DNA of 14,436 nt, taken from positions 1-14,436 of the forward strand of contig NZ_UQKJ01000049.1 in the NCBI RefSeq assembly GCF_900541605.1, read 5' to 3'. Each line of letters opens with the position of its first letter. The first letter of the stretch is position 1. Position numbers and translations under genes: made by a program. This document shows, one piece after another, positions 1 to 7,475 of the stretch. The notes beneath the pieces were generated by a model. The model had not been told where the DNA came from. It saw only the letters and a list, made by a program, of their open reading frames with translations, and ran no database searches. Source of the stretch: an uncultured Dialister sp. Lineage in GTDB: Bacteria; Bacillota; Negativicutes; Veillonellales; Dialisteraceae.

Positions 1-40
1 AGCTAGAAGCCCCCGCACGAATGACTCTATCCGTAAGCAT
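1..40 (-). repeat. Edge-truncated copy of composite intergenic element (copy 1)
   Basis: The first 40 bases read as the reverse complement of the left end of the element seen at 13734-13901: AGCTAGAAGC, then CCCCGCACGAATGACT, then CTATCCGTAAGCAT. The rest of the copy lies outside the window. The following stretch to about 90 ends in AATTGGCA and weakly resembles the DNA after copy 4 of the element (about 11150-11176), so the repeat may extend further. It sits beyond the nifJ terminator. Confidence 0.8.
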
Positions 41-93
41 CGCCCTAACAGCTCGCAATACTGAAATTGGCAGTGCGGCCATTTTCCTGCAAT

Positions 94-125
94 AAAAAGG
101 ACTGTGATTGCTCACAGTCCTTTTT
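94..125 (-). terminator. Rho-independent terminator of nifJ
   Basis: A perfect 14-bp inverted repeat (AAAAAGGACTGTGA at 94-107 and its complement at 112-125) surrounds a 4-base loop. Read on the minus strand it is a hairpin ending in a T run. It lies 20 bases past the nifJ stop codon. The flanking A and T runs make it potentially bidirectional. Confidence 0.9.
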
Positions 126-145
126 GTCATACCCCTAAGGAACGA

Positions 146-3100
146 TTATTTCTTTTCTGCCTTCGCAGCCAGTTCCATGTCGTAGGATTTCTGGATGCGG
201 ACGTAGTTTTCCCTGCGCTGGCGGGCATCTCTTTCGGTCTTTTCGAAGAGCTCTTCTGCCTTGTCGGGGAAGAGTTTTGCCAGGGAAGCGAAGCGGACTT
301 CGCCCATGAGGTATTCACGGAAGTTGCCCTTTGGTTCCCGGCTGTCCAGATGGAAGGGGTTCTTACCCTGTTCCAGGAGCTGGGGGTTGTAGCGCCAGTT
401 GCACCAGTAGCCGCATTCGACGGCTCTCTTTTCTTCTTCCGAAGATTTGCCCATGCCTGCTTTCAGGCCATGGTTGATGCAGGGGGCGTAGGCGATGATG
501 AGGGACGGTCCCGGATAGGCTTCGGCTTCGCTGATGGCTTTGAAGGTCTGGTTCATATCAGCACCCAAAGCGATCTGGGCTACGTAAATATATCCGTAAG
601 TGACGGCAATCATGCCGAGGTCCTTCTTCTTTGTCTTCTTGCCGGAAGCTGCGAACTTGGCAATAGCAGCGGCCGGTGTAGATTTACTGGACTGTCCGCC
701 GGTATTGGAGTACACTTCGGTATCCAGGACGAGGACGTTCACGTCTTCGCCGGAAGCGAGGACCTGGTCCAGGCCGCCGAAGCCGATATCGTAGGCCCAG
801 CCGTCGCCGCCGAAGATCCACTGGGATTTCTTCACGAAGTGGTCTTTCAGGTCCAGCAGTTCTTTGTATTCCGGATGGGCAGCCACTTCTGCAGTGAGAG
901 CAGCTTCGAGCTTATCAGCCCGGTCTCTGGTGCCGCTGCCCACATCTTTCTTGTCCAGCCATTCTTCGATGGCACTCTTCACGGTGTCATCGGCAGAGGG
1001 GAGGGCTGCTTTCAGTTTGCCGGTCAGGCGGTCCCGGAGTTTTCCTTCGCCCAGGTGCATGCCGAGGCCGTATTCTGCGTTATCTTCAAAGAGGGAGTTT
1101 GCCCATGCCGGTCCTTCACCCTTCGCATTCTTTGTGTAAGGCATGGAAGGGGAGCTGGCTCCGTAAATGGAGGAGCAGCCGGTGGCATTGGCAATCATCA
1201 TGCGGTCGCCGAAGAGGCGGGTCACCATATTGATGTACGGTGTTTCGCCGCAGCCGGCGCAGGCACCGGAGAACTCGAAGTATGTCGGTTCGAACATGGC
1301 GCTTCTGAGGTTGCCCTTGCCCAGCGGGTTCTTCCGAGCCGGCAGGCTCATGGCATAGTCCCAGAGGTTCTGCTTCGGAATCTGGGTTTCCGCCGGTTTC
1401 ATGACGAGAGCCTTCTTCGGAGCAGGGCAGGTGTTGGCGCAGATACCGCAGCCGTAGCAGTCTTCGGGGTCGATGATGATGCGGAATTTCAGTCCCTTCA
1501 CGGGGCCCCGGAATTCCTTCACAATGAATCCTTCCGGTGCTTTTTCCGCTTCTTCTTCCGTTACAAGGACAGGGCGGATGGTGGCATGGGGGCATACCAC
1601 GGAGCACTGGTTACATTCGATACAGTTTTCAGGAATCCATTCAGGAATATTGATGGCAGCGGCTGGCCGTTCGCACTTGGAGGTGCCGGAGGGGAATGTA
1701 CCGTCTTCCAGGCCCTTCCAGGTGGATACAGGGAGATCGTCCCCTTCCTGCCGGTTCATGACATCGCAGACATTCTTTACGAAATCAGGACGGGCTACCC
1801 GGGCAATGGAACCGCCGGTGGTGGCATGTTCCCAGGATGCCGGGATTTCCACTTCTTCGATACCGGTCATACCGGCATCCACAGCGGCGTTGTTCATGTC
1901 TACCACGTTCTGGCCCTTGCGGCCGTAGGATTTTTCATTGGATTCCTTCAGATACTTCACCGCATCTTCGTCGGAAATGATGTGGGTGAGGTGGAAGAAA
2001 GCGGACTGCATGATCATGTTGATACGGCCGCCGAGGCCGATCTTCTTGGCAATTTCGAAGGCATCGATGATGTAGAACTTCGCATGGAGGGCAGCGAGTT
2101 TCCGTTTCATGGAAGCCGGCAGTACCCGGTCCAGGTCTTCCTTTCTCCAGGGGGAGTTCAGGAGGAAAATGCCGCCGGGTTTGAAGCCCCGGAGGAGATC
2201 GTACTTATAAATGTAGGATGGACGGTGGCAGGCAATATAGTCAGCCTTCCGGATGAGGTAAGGTTTCCGGATGGGGTCTTCGCCGAAGCGGAGATGGGAA
2301 ATGGTGACACCGCCGGATTTCTTGGAGTCATAGGCGAAATAGCCCTGGGCGTAAAGGTTCGTGTGGTCGCCGATGATCTTGATGGCGCTCTTGTTAGCAC
2401 CTACGGTGCCATCGGAACCAAAGCCCCAGAACTTGCAGGATACCAGTTTGGCCGGCATTTCCGGAACCGGTACCGGTGCGAGGGACAGGCCGGTCACATC
2501 ATCGTTGATGGACAGGGTGAAGTTGTGCCGCGGATTTTCGTCCTTCAGGTGTTCATAGACCGCCATGATATCTTCCGGAATGACATCCTTGGAGCCCAGA
2601 CCGTAACGTCCGCCGCAGACTTTGATGGAGCGGCCGGAAGAAGCGACGGCAGATACCACATCCAGATACAGCGGTTCGCCGATGGCGCCGGGTTCACGGG
2701 TACGGTCGAGGACTGCAATCTTCTTTACGGTGGAGGGGATCTGTTCCAGGAAGTGTTTCACGGAGAATGGACGGTAGAGATGGACGTTCAGGACACCCAC
2801 CTTTTCGCCATGGGCATTGAGAGCGTCGGTGACGTCCTTGCAGATGTCTGTGACGGATCCGATGGCGATAACGATGCGGTCAGCGTCCGGTGTGCCGTAG
2901 TAGTCAAAGAGGTGATAGCTGCGGCCGGTGATTTTAGAAATCTTATCCATGTAATCCTGGACAATATCAGGCAGGGCATTGTAGAAGGGGTTTGCCGCTT
3001 CGCAGTGCTGGAAGTAGACATCCGGGTTTTCTGCAGTGCCGCGGATGACCGGATGGTCCGGATTCAGGGCGCGGGCACGGAATTCTGCGAGGGCTTTCTG

Positions 3101-3685
3101 ATCAATCAGGGGAGCCAGTTCATCGTAGTCAAGAACTTCGACTTTTTGGATTTCATGGCTCGTGCGAAATCCGTCGAAGAAGTTGATGAAGGGAACCCGG
3201 CCCTTGATGGCAGCGAGGTGGGCAATGCCGGCGAGGTCCATGATTTCCTGGACATTCGCTTCTGCCAGCATGGCACAGCCGGTAGCCCGGGCGCTCATGA
3301 CATCCTGGTGGTCACCGAAAATGGACAGGGCGTGGTTGGCAAGGGCGCGGGCGGCGATGTGGAATACGCCCGGCAGCAGTTCGCCGGCTACTTTGTACAT
3401 GTTCGGAATCATGAGAAGCATCCCCTGGGATGCCGTGTAGGTGGTGGTGAGTGCCCCACCCTGGAGAGAACCGTGGAAAGCACCGGCAGCGCCGCCTTCA
3501 GCCTGCATTTCTACCACGTGCACCGTATCACCGAAAAGGTTTTTCTTGCCGTGGGCAGCCCATTCATCCACCGATTCCGCCATGGGGGAGGAAGGGGTAA
3601 TGGGGTAAATTGCAGCTACTTCTGTAAAGGCGTAGGAAATATAGGCGGCAGCTGTATTGCCGTCCATTGTTTTTACTTTTCTCAC
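146..3685 (-). CDS. nifJ: Pyruvate:ferredoxin (flavodoxin) oxidoreductase
   Basis: Single-chain homodimeric-type PFOR of 1179 residues, the usual family length. It oxidatively decarboxylates pyruvate with CoA to acetyl-CoA and CO2, reducing ferredoxin, in the cytoplasm. Visible in order: the N-terminal pyruvate/TPP domain with YPITPSS at residues 27-33; GGRYGLGSKDV near 358; the central domain with FWGFGSDGTVGANKS near 419; a 2x[4Fe-4S] ferredoxin domain with CIECNQCSVVCP at 688 and CYGCGICANTCP at 743; and the C-terminal TPP domain with GGDGWAYDIGFGG near 959. The proximal-cluster cysteines are C809, C812, C837 and C1069, matching the known family pattern. The C-terminal extension known from Desulfovibrio PFOR is absent. 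Start: GTG at 3685 is chosen because AAAGGAG (3696-3702) lies 10 bases upstream and the protein then begins MRKVKTMDGNT, as in homologues; the open frame runs further upstream, but without family similarity. The gene has no TTA, CTA or TCA codons, which suggests strong codon bias and high expression. It is monocistronic, with its own terminator. Confidence 0.97.
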   Translation of the reverse strand: MRKVKTMDGNTAAAYISYAFTEVAAIYPITPSSPMAESVDEWAAHGKKNLFGDTVHVVEMQAEGGAAGAFHGSLQGGALTTTYTASQGMLLMIPNMYKVAGELLPGVFHIAARALANHALSIFGDHQDVMSARATGCAMLAEANVQEIMDLAGIAHLAAIKGRVPFINFFDGFRTSHEIQKVEVLDYDELAPLIDQKALAEFRARALNPDHPVIRGTAENPDVYFQHCEAANPFYNALPDIVQDYMDKISKITGRSYHLFDYYGTPDADRIVIAIGSVTDICKDVTDALNAHGEKVGVLNVHLYRPFSVKHFLEQIPSTVKKIAVLDRTREPGAIGEPLYLDVVSAVASSGRSIKVCGGRYGLGSKDVIPEDIMAVYEHLKDENPRHNFTLSINDDVTGLSLAPVPVPEMPAKLVSCKFWGFGSDGTVGANKSAIKIIGDHTNLYAQGYFAYDSKKSGGVTISHLRFGEDPIRKPYLIRKADYIACHRPSYIYKYDLLRGFKPGGIFLLNSPWRKEDLDRVLPASMKRKLAALHAKFYIIDAFEIAKKIGLGGRINMIMQSAFFHLTHIISDEDAVKYLKESNEKSYGRKGQNVVDMNNAAVDAGMTGIEEVEIPASWEHATTGGSIARVARPDFVKNVCDVMNRQEGDDLPVSTWKGLEDGTFPSGTSKCERPAAAINIPEWIPENCIECNQCSVVCPHATIRPVLVTEEEAEKAPEGFIVKEFRGPVKGLKFRIIIDPEDCYGCGICANTCPAPKKALVMKPAETQIPKQNLWDYAMSLPARKNPLGKGNLRSAMFEPTYFEFSGACAGCGETPYINMVTRLFGDRMMIANATGCSSIYGASSPSMPYTKNAKGEGPAWANSLFEDNAEYGLGMHLGEGKLRDRLTGKLKAALPSADDTVKSAIEEWLDKKDVGSGTRDRADKLEAALTAEVAAHPEYKELLDLKDHFVKKSQWIFGGDGWAYDIGFGGLDQVLASGEDVNVLVLDTEVYSNTGGQSSKSTPAAAIAKFAASGKKTKKKDLGMIAVTYGYIYVAQIALGADMNQTFKAISEAEAYPGPSLIIAYAPCINHGLKAGMGKSSEEEKRAVECGYWCNWRYNPQLLEQGKNPFHLDSREPKGNFREYLMGEVRFASLAKLFPDKAEELFEKTERDARQRRENYVRIQKSYDMELAAKAEKK

Positions 3686-3747
3686 AGAATCAACACTCCT
3701 TTGTAAAAAATGTAATGCCATCCATCCCATGAATCGGAAAAAGGAAT

Positions 3748-3849
3748 CAGGGCACACAGAAACCCTGAAAGTTCACCTTTCCACCTTCGAAGGAAGGAAT
3801 GGAAGAAAATCCTTCTGAAAAATAGGAAAAAGCGGAAACTACCCGCTTT
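3748..3849 (-). promoter_or_regulatory. Hairpin-rich nifJ leader, possible attenuator
   Basis: If nifJ is transcribed from the AT-rich centre of the spacer, its leader is about 200 bases long and can form three hairpins. AAAGCGG (3829-3835) pairs with CCGCTTT (3843-3849) over a 7-base loop; on the minus strand this stem is followed by a T-rich run, so it resembles a weak terminator. CCTTCGAAGG at 3784-3793 is a self-complementary palindrome. CAGGG (3748-3752) pairs with CCCTG (3763-3767). No known riboswitch class is recognised. Confidence 0.35.
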
Positions 3850-3907
3850 CTCGCTCCTTTTCATGAACCTTCCCTTGCAAGATAGCCGGAAATTATGTAC
3901 AATAGTT

Positions 3908-3926
3908 CTATGATAAATATGCATAG
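3908..3926. promoter_or_regulatory. Candidate LysR-type operator (T-N11-A dyad)
   Basis: CTATG at 3908-3912 and CATAG at 3922-3926 form an inverted repeat with a 9-base spacer. It contains the T-N11-A core typical of LysR-family boxes, in AT-rich DNA between the LysR gene and divergent nifJ. An inner TATGCATA palindrome overlaps it at 3918-3925. Position and symmetry are direct observations; binding by the adjacent regulator is inferred. Confidence 0.45.
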
Positions 3927-4100
3927 ATGGCCAAACTTTCTTCTATATAAATCATGAAGAGTTGACTTCCGGGCTTCGTCCTGCCAGGCATGTCTTCATT
4001 ATAGAATAAAGAGGACCTTTGCACAAGGATTCACGGCAGAAACCGCAGATTTACCGCACTTCTGCCTGTTTATATCCGGAGAGGACAGGAGGAACGCCCT

Positions 4101-5024
4101 ATGGATTACCGTCATCTTAAATACTTCATGGAAGTGGCCCAGCAGAAGAGCTTCAGCAAAGCAGCTCGAAACCTTCACATTTCCCAGTCTGCCATCAGCC
4201 GCATGATTAAGTCCCTGGAGGAAGAACTGGGTGTCACCCTTTTCATTCGCAATGCAAAGACCGTAGAAATCACGGCGCCGGGCACCATTTTCTACAACTA
4301 TGCAAAGCGGTGCCTCTTCGTCTTCGAACACCTGAAATCGGACTTTGAAAATGAATTCAAGCTGAAGCAGGATACTATCGAAATCGGCCTTCCTCCCATT
4401 ACCGATGCCCATGTCTTTGCCAAGCTTCTGGGTGAGTTCAAGAGGACCTATCCCCAGATTGCCATCAAACTCTATGAACACGGTTCCAAAGTCATCGAAT
4501 CTTCCGTGCAGGAAGGTATCATTGATGTAGGTATTATCTGCACCATTCCGAATAAGGATTTCGAATCGTTCTTCCTGTCGGAGGATGAAATGTGCGTGGT
4601 CATGCCGAAGGGCTATCCTTTGGAAGAAAACAAGGAAGTACCCATGAAGCTCCTGGCGGATTATCCATTGGTGCTGTACCGGGATGATTTCAACCTGCAC
4701 GATGACATCCTTACAAACTGCAAGAAAATCGGCTTTTCACCGAGGGTGGTCTTTGAGACCAGCCAGCGGGAACTTATGCTGCAGACCGTAGCCAGCGGGC
4801 TCGGTGTGGCTATCCTGCCGTCCCGCCTGTGTCCGAGAAACAGCGAGACCAGCAGGGTGGTGACCCGGGTTATGACGGAACCCCGGATGACTCACCATCT
4901 TTACGCCATCTGGAAGAAGGGCCGCTTCCTCTCCCGGGCTGCACGGCTGTGGATCGAATTCACGAAGGACCACCTGGCACTCCTGAATGAAAATAAAAAA
5001 CTCGATGACGAAATGAAGTTATAA
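4101..5024 (+). CDS. LysR family transcriptional regulator
   Basis: 307 residues, standard length for LysR-type regulators. The N-terminal winged helix-turn-helix is clear: RHLKYFMEVAQQKSFSKAA, then HISQSAISRMIKSLEEELGV and LFIR up to about residue 50. A linker helix follows, then a periplasmic-binding-protein-like effector domain from about residue 92 to 290, with VASGLGVAILPS as a typical late motif. Start: ATG at 4101 has AGGAGGA at 4087-4093, 7 bases upstream. The gene is divergent from nifJ, the usual arrangement for a LysR regulator and its target, so control of pyruvate metabolism is a reasonable inference. The inducer cannot be deduced. Its stop codon overlaps the start of the next gene by one base. 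Confidence 0.93.
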   Translation: MDYRHLKYFMEVAQQKSFSKAARNLHISQSAISRMIKSLEEELGVTLFIRNAKTVEITAPGTIFYNYAKRCLFVFEHLKSDFENEFKLKQDTIEIGLPPITDAHVFAKLLGEFKRTYPQIAIKLYEHGSKVIESSVQEGIIDVGIICTIPNKDFESFFLSEDEMCVVMPKGYPLEENKEVPMKLLADYPLVLYRDDFNLHDDILTNCKKIGFSPRVVFETSQRELMLQTVASGLGVAILPSRLCPRNSETSRVVTRVMTEPRMTHHLYAIWKKGRFLSRAARLWIEFTKDHLALLNENKKLDDEMKL

Positions 5025-5329
5025 TGATTTCCCTGAATCACTGGAAAGAGAAAGCGGACTGGCATCGGGACAAGCACTTTTACCTGGCTCTGGCTGTCCT
5101 GGCAGCGGTGGTGGTATACCAGCAGTTCCTGATTACGGACCTCCAGGAACGGATGATGAATATCGAGTCATCGTCCTACGATGACCAGCTCAATGACATC
5201 CGCTGGGAAGCAGAAACAGCCCTTTCCCAGAATACGGAAGAACAGAAGGATATCCTGCAGCTCCAGAAGCACAGTGCGGACCACAGCTGGCGGCTCATGG
5301 AAATGGAATGGGATACCTATGGCAAATAA
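5024..5329 (+). CDS. Small single-pass membrane protein, function unknown
   Basis: 101 residues. A basic N-terminus (WKEKADWHRDKH) is followed by one hydrophobic helix at about residues 19-38 (FYLALAVLAAVVVYQQFLI). The rest is a polar, acidic, probably helical or coiled-coil tail of about 60 residues containing several Trp and Gln. By the positive-inside rule the tail would lie outside the cytoplasmic membrane. The ATG overlaps the last base of the LysR stop (TAATG), so translation is probably coupled, and a strong terminator follows 3 bases after the stop. I recognise no family. Its coupling to a regulator could mean a sensory or accessory role, but that is speculation. Confidence 0.8.
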   Translation: MISLNHWKEKADWHRDKHFYLALAVLAAVVVYQQFLITDLQERMMNIESSSYDDQLNDIRWEAETALSQNTEEQKDILQLQKHSADHSWRLMEMEWDTYGK

Positions 5330-5332
5330 GAA

Positions 5333-5358
5333 GCTCCGGACTCCGGTCCGGGGCTTTT
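5333..5358 (+). terminator. Rho-independent terminator after the LysR operon
   Basis: GCTCCGGAC (5333-5341) pairs with GTCCGGGGC (5346-5354), a 9-bp stem with one G-U pair and a TCCG loop, followed by TTTT. It begins three bases after the stop codon of the small membrane protein gene. Confidence 0.85.
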
Positions 5359-5372
5359 GCATTGAAGATTTG

Positions 5373-5660
5373 CATGCTGGTGGGGAGAGCCACTCCCGTG
5401 GAGCTTCCAGCCGTTAGCCAGGGAAGCGCTGATTAATTCGCAGAGTCAGATTTCATAAGGATTTTTATGCACTGCTTCGTCATAGCTCTTCTTAAATAGC
5501 TCGCTATTCGCGTCGAGCTATTCCTCGCAGTGCATAAAAATCCAAGAATGAAATCTGACAACGATTTAATCAGTGCTTCCCTATCAGGAAAACTGATTCG
5601 CCTGCGGCGCTCCTCTGGCAGTTGGAAGCCCCCGTGAGAGTGCCTCTATCCGAAAGCATG
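5373..5660. repeat. Composite intergenic element, copy 2, interrupted by an insertion
   Basis: The ends are mirror images: CATGCT at 5373-5378 and AGCATG at 5655-5660. The left arm (GGTGGGGAGAGCCACTCCC, GTGGAGC, then heptamers TTCCAGC and CGTTAGC at 5405-5418) matches the left arm of the copy at 14298. After the 161-bp insertion (5421-5581) the copy resumes with AGGAAAACTGATTCGCCTGC, identical to 14391-14410, and closes with GGAAGCCCCCG and CTCTATCCGAAAGCATG. Without the insertion it would be about 127 bp. Together with the adjoining terminator and promoter this accounts for the gene-free stretch 5330-5720. Confidence 0.8.
5421..5581. mobile_element. 161-bp near-palindromic MITE-like element
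   Basis: The left end GGGAAGCGCTGATTAA and the right end TTAATCAGTGCTTCCC are inverted copies. Further inside, GTCAGATTTCAT and GGATTTTTATGCACTGC (left) are mirrored by GCAGTGCATAAAAATCC and ATGAAATCTGAC (right). The centre is a hairpin of AATAGCTCG (5495-5503) and CGAGCTATT (5514-5522). There is no coding capacity. Terminal inverted repeats, small size and interruption of another repeat fit a MITE or degenerate insertion-sequence derivative moved by a transposase encoded elsewhere. The target duplication is unclear; at best it is two bases (CA before, TA after). Confidence 0.7.
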
Positions 5661-5686
5661 ACAACCACCCAATCAGCTCCATTCTG

Positions 5687-5695
5687 TGGTAAAAT
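5687..5695 (+). promoter_or_regulatory. Candidate extended -10 promoter of the thioesterase-murI operon
   Basis: TGG followed by TAAAAT (5690-5695) forms an extended -10 element. The -35 region is poor. It would give a very short leader before the GGAGG at 5707-5711 and the ATG at 5721. It lies immediately after the end of repeat copy 2. Confidence 0.45.
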
Positions 5696-5720
5696 AAAAC
5701 ACATATGGAGGTCATCTATT

Positions 5721-6137
5721 ATGTATATATATAAGCGAAGAGTCAAATTCTATGAGACCGATGGCATGCAGGTGGTGCACCATGCCAATTACCTCCGCTA
5801 CTTCGAGGAGGCCCGGGTGGAGTATCTCCGGGAAGGGGGCGTGGACCTCACGGAGCTCATGGAAAAGGGGATCGTATTTCCTATCGTGGAAGTGAACGTG
5901 AAGTACCACCAGAGCGCCCATTACGATGAGGTGCTGCTCATTAAGACCTGCCTGCGCCGGGTGGACCGGGCGCGGCTGGATTTCGACTACGAAGTGGTTT
6001 CGGAGAAGACGGGAGCCCTTCTCACCACCGGCCATACGGTAAATACCTATACTGATATGAAGACTGGCCGTATTGTGCGGCTCCCAAAGGAAAAGCTGAC
6101 CAGGCTCATTGATATTTCCAAAGGGGATAGAGAGTAA
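5721..6137 (+). CDS. YbgC/FadM-type acyl-CoA thioesterase (hotdog fold)
   Basis: 138 residues, typical of the 4-hydroxybenzoyl-CoA thioesterase (4HBT) family, which hydrolyses acyl-CoA thioesters in the cytoplasm. The N-terminal signature is complete: FYETDGMQVVHHANYLRYFE followed by EAR, with the expected catalytic Asp at residue 14 and His20-His21. The later segment FPIVEVNVKYHQSAHYDE is also characteristic. Start: the open frame begins upstream, but ATG 5721 is preceded by GGAGG at 5707-5711 with 9-base spacing and gives the family N-terminus. First gene of an operon; its stop overlaps the murI start by one base (TAATG). The natural acyl substrate is not deducible. Confidence 0.9.
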   Translation: MYIYKRRVKFYETDGMQVVHHANYLRYFEEARVEYLREGGVDLTELMEKGIVFPIVEVNVKYHQSAHYDEVLLIKTCLRRVDRARLDFDYEVVSEKTGALLTTGHTVNTYTDMKTGRIVRLPKEKLTRLIDISKGDRE

Positions 6138-6910
6138 TGGACAACAGACCGATTGGCGTCATGGATTCCGGCGTAGGAGGCCTCACGGTGGCGAAGGTGC
6201 TCCATGAAAGGTACCCGGATGAGGGTATCGTATTTCTGGGAGATAGCAAACGGAATCCCTACGGTGAACGGAGCCGGGAAGAAATCGGACGGTTCGCCGG
6301 AGAAATCAAGGAGTTCCTCCTTTCAAAAAATGTAAAAATGATCATCATCGCCTGCAATACCATTTCCTTCAATGTGCCTCCTTCCTTTACAGAGGGACCG
6401 GTGCCGGTGGTGAAGATGAGCCTGGATATCGACCTTCCAGGGGAGACGAAAAAGCTTGGCATCTTTGCTACCCCTGCTTCCATCCGTACCCATGCCCATA
6501 AAAATTATCTGGAAAAGAAATTCCCCCATGTGGAGCTGGTAGAGGTTCCCTGCGACGGAGTGGCGGCAGCCATTGAGCAGGGAAAAGAGGAAAATTTCAT
6601 TTCTTCCCTTGTACTCGAGGCCGCAAAGGAGTATCATGCATTAGGTATAGATGCCGGTTACTGGGCCTGCACCCATTATCCCCTGGCACCGGAAGCATTC
6701 CGGAAAGCCCTGCCGGGAGTCCCATTCATTGACCCTGCCCTTCCAACGGTGGAGAAGGGGATGGACATCCTGAAGGCCTCCGATGCCCTGGCCGGGGAAA
6801 AGGGGACAAGCCATTTCTGTTTCACCGATGAGCTGACCCATGCAGCGCCTCTGGTGCAGCGGCTTTTCGGGCTGGTAACCGTAGAAAAAACAAATCTTTT
6901 AGGAGTGTGA
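6137..6910 (+). CDS. murI: Glutamate racemase
   Basis: 257 residues, within the MurI range. It interconverts L- and D-glutamate, supplying D-Glu for peptidoglycan, in the cytoplasm by a cofactor-independent two-cysteine mechanism. Seen: GVMDSGVGGLTV near the N-terminus (Asp10, Ser11), FLGDSKRNPYGERS, the first catalytic Cys in IACNT (C73), and the second in ACTHYPL (C178 with H180). Departures from the textbook motif: the first cysteine is followed by ISFN rather than the common A-S/T-A, and the middle threonine motif reads FATPASIRTHAHKNYL. A related Asp/Glu racemase activity is therefore possible but less likely. Translationally coupled to the thioesterase; its end carries the AGGAG (6901-6905) for the next gene. 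Confidence 0.88.
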   Translation: MDNRPIGVMDSGVGGLTVAKVLHERYPDEGIVFLGDSKRNPYGERSREEIGRFAGEIKEFLLSKNVKMIIIACNTISFNVPPSFTEGPVPVVKMSLDIDLPGETKKLGIFATPASIRTHAHKNYLEKKFPHVELVEVPCDGVAAAIEQGKEENFISSLVLEAAKEYHALGIDAGYWACTHYPLAPEAFRKALPGVPFIDPALPTVEKGMDILKASDALAGEKGTSHFCFTDELTHAAPLVQRLFGLVTVEKTNLLGV

Positions 6911-6917
6911 GCGAAGA

Positions 6918-7475
6918 ATGTTGTTGTTAGTGCTGAAAATTGTGGCAGTCATTGTCCTTCTTATCTGCCTCGGCTTTATTGCCTACTGGGCAGTGGCTGT
7001 AATTAAAGGGGACTGTGTGCTCCGGATGCTGAAATCCAAGAGGACCCCGCTGAAGGTGGAGTCCATGGGTATGCGCCATGTGACCCTGTCTTTTACCATC
7101 CCCATCAAAAATGTGGGCAAACAGCTGGGTACCATTATGGATGCCTTTGTCCGCATTTACATTCCCTTTGAACAGTACGATAAAGCCCGGGTTACCGGCC
7201 ACCTGACGGATTTTGATACCCCCAGGGACGATGATTACTGGCAGGCCTTCATCCTTGACCCCGGTAAGGAAAAGAAATTCCTCATTACCCTGGACATTGA
7301 AGGAAAGGGCGAAAGCATTCTCCGGGACCTGGAAACATTCCCGGAATTCGGCATGGATATCATTTACCAGGTCGTAGCCAGAAGTGACTACTACTATGCA
7401 AAGACAAGAATCGTAATTACCCGGGAAGAGCTGCAGAATGCTCTCTATGAATACACAACGGAGGTGAGAAAATAA
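6918..7475 (+). CDS. Membrane-anchored protein, function unknown
   Basis: 185 residues. A strongly hydrophobic N-terminal helix (residues 1-29: LLLVLKIVAVIVLLICLGF, then IAYWAVAVI) is followed by a soluble domain rich in beta-strand-like segments (VTLSFTIPIKNVGKQLGTIM, FVRIYIPFEQY, FLITLDIEGKG). The pattern resembles an anchored beta-sandwich such as LEA14-like or Ig-like domains, but I do not recognise the family. Start: ATG 6918 has AGGAG at 6901-6905, a rather long spacing of 12 bases. The gap after murI is 7 bases, and the stop overlaps the next start, so it probably works with the ligase-like protein that follows. Confidence 0.8.
   Translation: MLLLVLKIVAVIVLLICLGFIAYWAVAVIKGDCVLRMLKSKRTPLKVESMGMRHVTLSFTIPIKNVGKQLGTIMDAFVRIYIPFEQYDKARVTGHLTDFDTPRDDDYWQAFILDPGKEKKFLITLDIEGKGESILRDLETFPEFGMDIIYQVVARSDYYYAKTRIVITREELQNALYEYTTEVRK

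Larger units (their letters stand above)
3686..4100. other. Divergent nifJ/LysR intergenic region
   Basis: This 415-bp gap separates the divergent nifJ and LysR genes. No credible gene lies here: an open frame of 80 codons on the minus strand (3682-3924) has no family signature and runs into the nifJ start. The middle (about 3895-3960) is AT-rich and carries the dyad listed separately. On the plus strand TATAGA at 4000-4005 could be the LysR -10, but no good -35 accompanies it. A TTGACT at 3962 has no -10 at the right distance. The nifJ-proximal part holds several hairpins. I cannot fix either transcription start. Confidence 0.6.

Noticed and set aside
104..3706. A 1200-codon open frame on the plus strand, fully antisense to nifJ.
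   Set aside because: Its codons align exactly with nifJ codons, so it stays open only because nifJ uses no TTA, CTA or TCA codons. The translation is compositionally odd (Gly/Phe/Val/His-rich) and shows no recognisable domain, while nifJ has every expected motif.
3682..3924. An 80-codon minus-strand frame upstream of nifJ.
   Set aside because: No adequate ribosome site, no family resemblance, and it overlaps the nifJ ribosome site and start. Treated as leader DNA.
3962..3967. TTGACT as the -35 box of the LysR gene.
   Set aside because: The nearest -10-like sequence (TATAGA at 4000) is 32 bases away, too far for a normal promoter.
5373..5660. An insertion sequence with its own transposase.
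   Set aside because: No open frame of any size resembling a transposase lies in this stretch; only inverted repeats are present.
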